Program-made: the position numbers and the translations under genes
Notes under the pieces: generated by a model
What the model was told of the DNA's origin: nothing
Seen by the model: the letters and a program-made list of their open reading frames with translations, nothing else
The model's database searches: none
Origin: Scatosoma sp045124465
Lineage (GTDB): Bacteria > Bacillota > Clostridia > Christensenellales > Borkfalkiaceae
Reading direction: 5' to 3'
Assembly: GCA_045124465.1 (NCBI GenBank)
Contig: JBGVLV010000016.1
Location: 1-36,224 of the forward strand
DNA: 36,224 nucleotides
In this document: positions 30,099 to 36,224 of the stretch, piece after piece
Layout of the letters: each line of letters begins with the position of its first letter
Position numbering within the stretch: position 1 is the first letter of the stretch

Positions 30099-30875
30099 GT
30101 GAAAAGAAGGCTCGGCGTCGTCGCCAACTGTATCGTGGGCGGCGACGGAACGCAAAACTTAAAACGCATTAAAGACAACGGGTTCGAGGCGTTCTTCGCC
30201 TCGCAGGAGCAATATACCCGCCCCGTCGTTTCCGCGCTCAAAGAGCAAGCCGAAAAGCTCGGTCTGTATTTCGATTTTATCCACGGTCCGTTTTTCGGCG
30301 TGAACGGGCTTTGGTCGGCGGAGGAAACGCCGCCGCTGATCGCGCAGATACGGGAATCGATCGACGCGGCGGACGAGGCGCGGGTCAAGACCGTGGTCGT
30401 ACACGCGTCGAGCGGTTGGACGCCGCCGCCCGTGAGCGACAGGGGGCTGCAACGCTTTGACGGGCTTGTGGAATACGCCGAGAAAAAGAACGTGATCTTA
30501 GCGTTCGAGAATTTGCGGAAACTCGGCAATCTCGCGTGCTTGCTCGACCGTTACGAAAACAACGCGCACGTGCGGTTTTGCTACGATTGCGGTCACGCAC
30601 ATTGTTTTACGATGAACGTGCCTTTTCTCGATTTTTACGGGGACAAGCTCGTTTGCACGCATATCCACGACAACCACGGCGTGCGGGGCGAGGACGAGCA
30701 TTTGTTGCCCTTCGACGGCAATATCGATTACGCGCCCGTGATCCGCGGGTTCGACCGCGCGGGGTTCGCGGGTACGCTTATGCTGGAAACGACGAACGAA
30801 AGATACGGGGATATGACCCCCGACGAGTTTTTAAAGACGGCGTACGAGCGTATCGAAAGAATATCCAAGCTGTAA
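30099..30875 (+). CDS. Sugar phosphate isomerase/epimerase (TIM barrel)
   Basis: A 258-residue member of the xylose isomerase-like/AP endonuclease 2 TIM-barrel superfamily. Metal-ligand-type positions are seen in FENLRKLGN (Glu), CYDCGHAHC (Asp, His), HIHDNHG (His, Asp, His) and the closing LMLETTNE (Glu). The substrate is unknown; such proteins isomerise or epimerise sugars and sugar acids. Start is GTG 30099, 9 nt after AAGGAG. Its position after galactokinase suggests a sugar pathway (inference). Confidence 0.88.
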   Translation: MKRRLGVVANCIVGGDGTQNLKRIKDNGFEAFFASQEQYTRPVVSALKEQAEKLGLYFDFIHGPFFGVNGLWSAEETPPLIAQIRESIDAADEARVKTVVVHASSGWTPPPVSDRGLQRFDGLVEYAEKKNVILAFENLRKLGNLACLLDRYENNAHVRFCYDCGHAHCFTMNVPFLDFYGDKLVCTHIHDNHGVRGEDEHLLPFDGNIDYAPVIRGFDRAGFAGTLMLETTNERYGDMTPDEFLKTAYERIERISKL

Positions 30876-30887
30876 TAAGGGCGCATT

Positions 30888-31115
30888 ATGACGACGATGG
30901 AACAAATTCGGAAAGCTTTGACGGAGGCTTTAAAGCGGCGACCGTCTTTGACCCAAGCGGAATTAGCGGAAAAAGTGGGCGTTACGCAATCTATGATCTC
31001 CCATTACGCAAGCGGCAGAAAAATGCCGGCGCTGGATACGCTTTCAAGACTTTGCACGGTTTTGGACTTGGACGCGAACGAGATCCTTTGCGTGGAAAAA
31101 CCGAAAGAGTATTAA
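30888..31115 (+). CDS. XRE-family helix-turn-helix protein
   Basis: A 75-residue protein consisting of little more than one Cro/C1-type HTH: LTQAELAEKVGVTQSMISHYASGRKMPALDTL, quoted as TQAELAEKVGV and SMISHYASGRKMP. It probably binds DNA as a dimer. No ligand domain is present. It starts 12 nt after the isomerase gene, so it belongs to the galK transcript and may regulate it or itself. A second in-frame ATG (30897) is also possible. Confidence 0.88.
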   Translation: MTTMEQIRKALTEALKRRPSLTQAELAEKVGVTQSMISHYASGRKMPALDTLSRLCTVLDLDANEILCVEKPKEY

Positions 31116-31150
31116 AAAATCTCTCGAAAGAACGAGAGATTTTCTTTTCT
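31116..31150. terminator. Terminator between the XRE gene and cca
   Basis: AATCTCTCG pairs with CGAGAGATT around AAAGAA, followed by TTCTTTTC; A-rich sequence on the other side lets it act on the convergent cca transcript too. Confidence 0.8.
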
Positions 31151-31158
31151 TTGCAGAG

Positions 31159-32535
31159 CTATTCCGTTTTCCGCGCCCGTAAGCTTTTTTCTTCGCCCAG
31201 CGCCAGTTTGATAAGACGGGGCTTGGCGTTGTCCTGCGGCTTTACGACGGCGTGCAAAAGCAGGCGTTGGAGCAGTTCCGCGATATGCGCGGGCTGCAGT
31301 CCCGTATCGAGCAGGTCTTTGCCCGTGACCGCCAGTTCTTTGCGCGTGAGCGGGGCGTTCTCGGCGCGTATTTTCGAGAGCAGTTCCCGCCATTTCCCGA
31401 CCGTCGGGGCGACGGAGGTATCGTCCGTACAGGCGGAAAAGTCCGCCTGTTTGAGCGCGAGCAGTTCTTCGAGCAGGGGATAGTTGCAGACGAAGAAACG
31501 GCGGAGCTTGTTCTCGCCCGTCTTACAGTCGAAATCGTACATATGCAAGCCGATCAGTTCCGCCGTCCGCGCGGCGAGCCGTTTGGGGGCTTTGAGCCGC
31601 GAAAGTATCCCGCCCGCGATCCGCGCGCCCTCCTCGGGGTGGGCGAACGAGTTCCCGTCGCGGAGGGTACAGAACGGTTTGCCCACGTCGTGCAACAGCG
31701 CGGCGAAACGGACCTCGGTCGGCGCGTACGATACCGCGCGCAAAGAGTGTTCGAGTACGTCGTATTTATGGAAGTCGGCGCGTTGCGCCATACCTCTGCC
31801 GAGGGTAAGTTCGGGCAGGATACGGTCGAGCACGCGCGTTTTATCGAGCAGACAAAGCCCCGCGTACTGTCCGTTCGCAACGCCGTATTTCCCGTCGGCG
31901 CGGAGCAGGGCGCAAAGCTCGGCGAATACCCGTTCGGGAGTGACGTCGTCGAGGAGCGCGGCGTTTTTCGTTGCGCCGTGCAAACATTCGCCGTCGGGCG
32001 TGAAACCGAGCTGGGCGGCTTGGCGGGCAAGGCGCATTAGGCGCAGACCGTCCTCGCCGAACACCTTTTCCGCGGGCGCGACGGTCGTCAGCCGTTTTTC
32101 GCGGATCGCGGGTATGCCGCCGAGGGGATCGACGTACGTACCGTTTTTGATATCGTAATACACGGCGTTCGCCGTGAAGTCGCGGCGGCGGGCGTCGAGG
32201 TTGATGTCGGAGGTAAAGGAAATTTCGACGGGGGTATGCGTGCCGCGCACGTATTTATCCGAACGGAAGGAGGAGTATTCGTATTCCTCGCCCGCGTTAT
32301 CCTGCAATTTCACCGTTCCCGTATTCTTGAACACCGAACGGATCGAAAGACCGTTTTCTTGCGCGATCTTGACGAAGGTATCGGCGGGCATAGGGGAACA
32401 GATATCCCAGTCGCGTTCGCCCGTCAGCGGGGTCAGACCCGCGAGCGTATCGCGCACGCTGCCGCCGACCGCGTACAAGGGCGCGGGGGAGCGGTGCGCA
32501 AGTTCTTGCAGGGTTTTCGGCAAAATTTTCCGCAT
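31159..32535 (-). CDS. cca: CCA-adding tRNA nucleotidyltransferase with HD domain
   Basis: A 458-residue class II nucleotidyltransferase that builds or repairs the tRNA 3' CCA end. The catalytic head has GGSVRD (24-29) and the metal-binding DWD (42-44), followed by RRRDFTANAV and EDGLRLMRLARQAAQLGF. A central HD domain (LLHDVGKP, then HPEEGARIAG) is the phosphohydrolase extension found in Bacillota forms. Start is ATG 32535 with AGGAGG upstream; an ATG 18 nt earlier lacks one. It is divergent from the lipid kinase. Confidence 0.93.
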   Translation of the reverse strand: MRKILPKTLQELAHRSPAPLYAVGGSVRDTLAGLTPLTGERDWDICSPMPADTFVKIAQENGLSIRSVFKNTGTVKLQDNAGEEYEYSSFRSDKYVRGTHTPVEISFTSDINLDARRRDFTANAVYYDIKNGTYVDPLGGIPAIREKRLTTVAPAEKVFGEDGLRLMRLARQAAQLGFTPDGECLHGATKNAALLDDVTPERVFAELCALLRADGKYGVANGQYAGLCLLDKTRVLDRILPELTLGRGMAQRADFHKYDVLEHSLRAVSYAPTEVRFAALLHDVGKPFCTLRDGNSFAHPEEGARIAGGILSRLKAPKRLAARTAELIGLHMYDFDCKTGENKLRRFFVCNYPLLEELLALKQADFSACTDDTSVAPTVGKWRELLSKIRAENAPLTRKELAVTGKDLLDTGLQPAHIAELLQRLLLHAVVKPQDNAKPRLIKLALGEEKSLRARKTE

Positions 32536-32579
32536 AAGACCTCCTTTTATCAAAAATTTTTCATTTCTTTCACATTAAA

Positions 32580-32631
32580 AGTATATCAAATTCGAAAATA
32601 AATTGCAATTCTCGGCAAAGTGTTATATAAT
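32580..32631. promoter_or_regulatory. Divergent promoters sharing one -35 hexamer
   Basis: The palindromic hexamer TTGCAA (32603-32608) is 17 bp from TATAAT (32626-32631) on the plus strand, toward the lipid kinase, and 17 bp from TATACT (32585-32580) on the minus strand, toward cca, the latter with an extended TG. One hexamer thus serves as -35 in both directions. Confidence 0.8.
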
Positions 32632-32697
32632 ATATTTGTGGAAATTTTCGGTGAAAACCGAAAAAACGCATATGGATGAGTGGTTTGAGGTAAACGA

Positions 32698-33570
32698 ATG
32701 AGGAGAACGTATCATATTATATCGAATCCCGCGGCGGGCAAGACCAAGTCGGGAAAGAGCTTACAGATCGTGCAGGACGTTTTTACGGAAAGCGGCGCGG
32801 CGTTCGAAACGCACTTGACCGAACGTGCGGGCGATGCGACGGAGATCGCCCGTCGGCTGACGGAAAACGGCGAAACGGAGATCATCGCGCTCGGCGGCGA
32901 CGGTACGCTGCACGAGGTCTTGAACGGGCTTGCCGATCCGTCCGCTTGTAATTTCGGGTTGATCCCGTCGGGTACGGGGAACGATTTCGCGGAGAAGATA
33001 GGTCTGCCCCTCGACGCGGACGCGACGGCGCGGATCGTGCTCAAAGGCGAGGTCAAAGAAACGGACTATCTCGAAGTCGGCGGTATGCGGTGTATGAACG
33101 TAGCGGGCGTGGGTATGGACGTAGACGTTTTGGAACGTTGCCAAAAGGGAAAGATGAAAGGGAAGTTGAAGTACTTTAAAAGCCTTTTGCAGAGCCTGTT
33201 TTCGTTCAAGGGATACCGCGTGGAGATACAGAGCGAAGAAGTAACGGAAACGCGGGACGTATTGTTGGCGGCGGCGTGCAACGGTTCGCAGTTCGGCGGC
33301 GGGATACGCATTTGTCCCGCGGCGGACGTCGCGGACGGAAAACTCGACGTCGTGATCGTGGACTGTTTGGGCGGGAAATGGAAGATCATCAAAGCGTTTA
33401 TGGCGCTGCTCAAAGGCAAGATCCTCGAATACCCCGCCGCGAAACATTTTCTTTGCGATACGGTGAAATTTTTGCCTAAACAGGACTGCGCTATGCAACT
33501 GGACGGCGAACTTTACAGGGGCGTGCCTTTCGACGTGAAGTTGCGTAGGGGCTTGAAATTTTACAGATAA
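32698..33570 (+). CDS. Diacylglycerol/lipid kinase (YegS/DgkB family)
   Basis: A 290-residue soluble lipid kinase. The N-terminal catalytic domain has IISNPAAGK, the GGDGT nucleotide motif (66-70) and PSGTGNDFA (90-98); the C-terminal beta domain has GGGIRICPAADVADGKLDV and CAMQLDGE. In Bacillota, DgkB recycles diacylglycerol to phosphatidate for phospholipid and lipoteichoic-acid metabolism; other members act on other lipids. SD GAGGTAAACGA precedes the ATG. It shares a divergent promoter region with cca and is followed 24 nt later by the phosphatase gene. Confidence 0.93.
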   Translation: MRRTYHIISNPAAGKTKSGKSLQIVQDVFTESGAAFETHLTERAGDATEIARRLTENGETEIIALGGDGTLHEVLNGLADPSACNFGLIPSGTGNDFAEKIGLPLDADATARIVLKGEVKETDYLEVGGMRCMNVAGVGMDVDVLERCQKGKMKGKLKYFKSLLQSLFSFKGYRVEIQSEEVTETRDVLLAAACNGSQFGGGIRICPAADVADGKLDVVIVDCLGGKWKIIKAFMALLKGKILEYPAAKHFLCDTVKFLPKQDCAMQLDGELYRGVPFDVKLRRGLKFYR

Positions 33571-33594
33571 CGGAAAAGAGAAACGGAGAGAACT

Positions 33595-34680
33595 ATGACG
33601 CTTGGAACGTATAAAAAGATACTCGACCGTATGCCCGAAGGGGTGTTCGTGTTCGACGATAAGCTGCGCGTAAAGTTTACGAACGCGGCGTTTCGGCGTT
33701 GTTTTTCGGATACCGCGAAAAAGAGCGGTACGCTCGCGCAGGCGCTCGGTTGCAACGAAACGGGCAAGTGCGGCGAGGGGAAGAATTGCGAGTATTGCGC
33801 TTTTCTGCGCACGACGAGGGCGGCGGTCGAGGAACGCGCGGAGAAGTCGGAAACGATCCGCACGAGCGTGAAACGGTCGGGGCATACGGACAAAATATCC
33901 ATACGTATCCGTATCCTGCCCGCGGACGAAAAGGGGAAACTGTTTTTGGGGCTGACGGACGGTACGTATCAGACGGAGATAGAACGGGAAATGCTGTCCG
34001 CACAGCGTATGCAGCAACGGCTGTTGCCCGCAGGCAAGAGTATGGGCGGCGTACCGTATTCGTATATGTATATACCCTGTTACGGCGTGGGCGGGGATCT
34101 GCCCGACGTGTACGAGCTGAACGGTCAGACGTACGGGGTGCTTGCCGACGTGTCGGGGAAAGGCATTTCGGCGGGTATGCTGTCGGCGTTCGTGCGGGCG
34201 GGGTTCGATCGGAAACAGCCCGATCTTGCCAAGGCGTTGTCCGCTTTGAACGTGAAGTTCAACGAGCTGGATCAGGACGAGCGGTCGTATATCACGGTGG
34301 CGGCGGTGCGTATAGATACGCGGGAGAAGAAACTGCGGTACGCGTCGGCGGGGCATAACGCGCCGATACTGTTAAAGACGGCGGAGGGGATAAACGAGAT
34401 CGAATCGCCCGCGCCGCCCGTGTCCAACTGGATGCCCGATTTCGTCTATCGGGAGAACGAATTGCCTTTCGAAAACGGGAATATCCTCGCGCTCGTGACC
34501 GACGGCGTGACGGAATGTATGAACGCGAAAGGGGAACTGTTCGGCGTGGAGCGCACCGAAAGCGTTTTGCTGCAATCGCACGGCGCGGAGGATTTCATAG
34601 GAAAACTCAAAACGGCGCTCAACGTGTTCAGCGGCGGGAAGTTCTCGGACGATATTACGGCGATCGCGTTCGATCTTTGA
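33595..34680 (+). CDS. PAS-linked PP2C (RsbU/SpoIIE-type) phosphatase
   Basis: A 361-residue serine phosphatase. Residues 1 to about 125 form a PAS-like sensor domain containing a cysteine cluster, Cys53, 59, 65 and 68 (CX5CX5CX2C). A short coiled linker (ERE...QRMQQRLLP) leads to the PP2C domain with GGDLPDVY (168-171 acidic pair), LADVSGKGISAGML (Asp185), ASAGHNAP and TDGVTE. RsbU/SpoIIE phosphatases act on anti-anti-sigma factors; the partner here is not in the window. The cysteines suggest a metal or Fe-S redox input (inference). It lies between the lipid kinase and a membrane protein in one operon. Confidence 0.9.
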   Translation: MTLGTYKKILDRMPEGVFVFDDKLRVKFTNAAFRRCFSDTAKKSGTLAQALGCNETGKCGEGKNCEYCAFLRTTRAAVEERAEKSETIRTSVKRSGHTDKISIRIRILPADEKGKLFLGLTDGTYQTEIEREMLSAQRMQQRLLPAGKSMGGVPYSYMYIPCYGVGGDLPDVYELNGQTYGVLADVSGKGISAGMLSAFVRAGFDRKQPDLAKALSALNVKFNELDQDERSYITVAAVRIDTREKKLRYASAGHNAPILLKTAEGINEIESPAPPVSNWMPDFVYRENELPFENGNILALVTDGVTECMNAKGELFGVERTESVLLQSHGAEDFIGKLKTALNVFSGGKFSDDITAIAFDL

Positions 34681-34709
34681 CAAAGTAAGCGGAAAGGTCT
34701 TTCGGGGAG

Positions 34710-35732
34710 ATGCGGAAAAGAGTAAACTGGAAAAAAATATTCGAATACGTGATAGACCCGCCCACGTGGGTCGTCGTGCTTACGTTCGCGCTCACGCTCA
34801 ACGTAAGCTCGCTGTCCGTCATCGCGGCGGCGTCGGGCGCGGGGTTGAGCCTGTTCGCGTTCGTTTTGTACGCGGTCGCGTTCGTTTGTTGGGCGTATTC
34901 CGTTTATCTTTGCGTGAACATCGCGAGAAAGGTCAAGGGCAAGGTATTGTTCGTTGCGGACAAATACAAGTTCACGAGGAATTTGCACAAGGACTACGAG
35001 TTCCGCACCATCTTTTTCGGGGTGTGTTCGCTTGCGTTCAACGCCGCGTATACCGTGTTCCTGTGCTTGACGGCGTTGTATGCGGATACGTTTTGGTACT
35101 GGGTCTTGGCGGGGTATTATATCCTGTTGACCTCTATCCGTGCGGGGGTGCTGGCGGATAATCGGAAGAACGAGAAACGGTACGGCGGCGAACCGCTCAA
35201 ATTGCAGAAAGAAAAGGTGATGACCTACCGTTCCTGCGGGCTGGCGCTGTTCGCGCTCACCGTCGTTTTGGCGGCCGCCGTGGGTCTGATGGTAGTGGAC
35301 GGGGAGCGGTTTCCCACGCCCAAGGTCACGGTGTACGCGCTGGGGATTTACGCGGGGTATCGGATCGTGATGGCGGTCTATAATCTTATCAAGGTGAAAA
35401 AGTACGACGATCTCGTAGTGCGGGCGGTGCGGAATATCAATTTCGCGACGGCGTTGGTGTCCTTTCTTTCCTTCCAGACGGTGTTGTTGGATATGTACGA
35501 GTTCGCGTATATGACGGAGCTGAACCTGTTCACGGGAATAACGGTGTGTTTGCTCGTTCTGACTTTGGGCGTGTATATGACGGTATACGCGGGTCGGGTG
35601 AATAAAGAGATCGCGCGGCGGGAAACGGAGATGCGGGAGCGTTTTGGCGGCGACGAGGGATATAACCGCGAAGATTACGGGTTGGAATACGGTCGGAAAG
35701 AAGAGGGAGAACGTTTCGAAAAAAAGGAATGA
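34710..35732 (+). CDS. Polytopic membrane protein, unknown function
   Basis: A 340-residue protein with about eight hydrophobic segments (around 18-34, 38-66, 100-122, 124-146, 175-197, 205-225, 247-265 and 270-295) and a charged C-terminal tail (EIARRETEMRERFGGDEGYN onward). I do not recognise the family; similar proteins seem common in Clostridia. SD GGGGAGA precedes the ATG. The gene begins 30 nt after the phosphatase gene, so it is probably the third gene of the lipid kinase operon. A link to the phosphatase's signal is possible but unsupported. Confidence 0.75.
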   Translation: MRKRVNWKKIFEYVIDPPTWVVVLTFALTLNVSSLSVIAAASGAGLSLFAFVLYAVAFVCWAYSVYLCVNIARKVKGKVLFVADKYKFTRNLHKDYEFRTIFFGVCSLAFNAAYTVFLCLTALYADTFWYWVLAGYYILLTSIRAGVLADNRKNEKRYGGEPLKLQKEKVMTYRSCGLALFALTVVLAAAVGLMVVDGERFPTPKVTVYALGIYAGYRIVMAVYNLIKVKKYDDLVVRAVRNINFATALVSFLSFQTVLLDMYEFAYMTELNLFTGITVCLLVLTLGVYMTVYAGRVNKEIARRETEMRERFGGDEGYNREDYGLEYGRKEEGERFEKKE

Positions 35733-35774
35733 AAGATTTTTCGGATAAAAGCGGTAAAAAGTAGGCAAAAACAG

Positions 35775-35803
35775 TTGACAAATCAAAAAAAAAATTCTAT
35801 ACT
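35775..35803 (+). promoter_or_regulatory. Promoter of tRNA-Arg
   Basis: Consensus TTGACA (35775-35780), a 17-bp A-rich spacer and TATACT (35798-35803). The pre-tRNA leader would be about 80 nt. Confidence 0.85.
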
Positions 35804-35888
35804 ATATAAGCGCTTTGATGAGGAAGGTCTTTTTCAAGGTATTGCGCGAGAACGGTCTACGACCGACGCTCGAAAAAAAATTTAATAT

Positions 35889-35965
<77 letters not shown>

Positions 35966-36000
35966 AAAAGCCCTGTGGCAAATAGCCACAGGGCTTTTTG
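35966..36000 (+). terminator. Terminator after tRNA-Arg
   Basis: AAAAGCCCTGTGGC pairs with GCCACAGGGCTTTT around AAATA, giving a strong hairpin with T-tract directly after the CCA end. Confidence 0.92.
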
Positions 36001-36224
36001 GTGCATTTTGAGAGTAACTCGAACGCCTAAATTAATAGGAGTTCGGGCAAGGAGCGAGCGTGAGGGGTTGGGGCTATCCGCGCGGTTGTCGAGCGACGCC
36101 GCCGCGGGCGGTAGCCCGCTAGCTCTTAGGGTGCAAATAGCCACAGGGCTTTTTGGTGCATTTTGAGAGTAACTCGAACGCCTAAATTAATAGGAGTTCG
36201 GGCAAGGAGCGAGCGTGAGGGGTT
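35978..36224. repeat. 155-bp-period tandem duplication behind tRNA-Arg
   Basis: Sequence 35978-36069 recurs at 36133-36224 without visible change, 155 bp apart and running off the window end. The region between contains CTCTTAGGGTGCA (36123-36135), a copy of the tRNA 3' end without the CCA. Each unit holds a hairpin, CGAACGCCTA with TAGGAGTTCG around AATTAA. Confidence 0.92.

Noticed and set aside
32761..34356. Long minus-strand frame (531 residues) opposite the lipid kinase and phosphatase
   Set aside because: It is a complement of two genes with intact catalytic motifs and shows His/Arg/Phe-rich composition typical of antisense frames in this genome.

Overview
The window reads as chromosome of a spore-forming, low-to-mid GC Bacillota, most likely class Clostridia (Christensenellales-like by impression; this placement is inference from gene content and style, not from a search). 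The evidence is a spoIIGA-sigE-sigG sporulation cluster with a consensus Spo0A box, a SpoIIE/RsbU-type phosphatase, Gram-positive Shine-Dalgarno sites, sigma-A promoters with 17-bp spacers, and Firmicute-type families (DegV/FakB, DUF975, DUF1292, YtxH-like).

Layout. 1-935 holds wreckage of a rhamnose-utilisation locus: fragments of an alpha-L-rhamnosidase and a likely rhamnose mutarotase end, in shifting frames. 1051-3828 is a self-contained operon of a MarR regulator with two near-identical palindromic operators, a DegV/FakB fatty-acid-binding protein and a class-3-type aldehyde dehydrogenase. 4039-6734 carries a HAD phosphatase and a DUF975 membrane protein/aminotransferase pair. 6850-10558 is the rpmG-secE-nusG-rplK-rplA-rplJ-rplL transcription/translation cluster, with a visible L1-binding site before rplK and an L10-type attenuated leader before rplJ; rpoBC does not follow. 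Instead 10569-12261 is an AT-rich, minus-strand three-gene island whose first gene looks like a stand-alone polymorphic-toxin C-terminal domain, followed by a translationally coupled candidate partner and a short RHH/WYL-type regulator-like protein.

12754-16887 contains a cyclophilin-like lipoprotein, several lineage-type hypothetical genes, a YtxH-like protein and a RuvX Holliday-junction resolvase fused in frame to a DUF1292 protein. 16888-21363 is the sporulation block: a 30-bp tandem repeat, spoIIGA behind a Spo0A box and a terminator, sigE, then an SDR oxidoreductase and a CmpB-like membrane protein intervening before sigG, which has a sigma-F/G-like promoter. 21535-23951 has palindromic intergenic repeat elements on both sides of rpsB-tsf.

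24050-36224 holds a ferritin-like protein, glmS (no ribozyme leader), uppP, a cold-shock gene, an Lgt-family gene, galactokinase, a TIM-barrel sugar isomerase/epimerase, an XRE regulator, the CCA-adding enzyme and a lipid kinase (divergent promoters that appear to share one palindromic -35 hexamer), a PAS-PP2C phosphatase with a cysteine cluster, a polytopic membrane protein, and tRNA-Arg(ACG). The tRNA is followed by a 155-bp-period tandem duplication that includes a copy of the tRNA 3' end and runs off the end of the window.

The candidates most worth following are the toxin-like AT-rich cassette, the MarR-FakB-aldehyde dehydrogenase operon, the RuvX-DUF1292 fusion with an internal start, the shared -35 divergent promoter, the Spo0A box and phased repeat before spoIIGA, and the tRNA-Arg leader and tail architecture.
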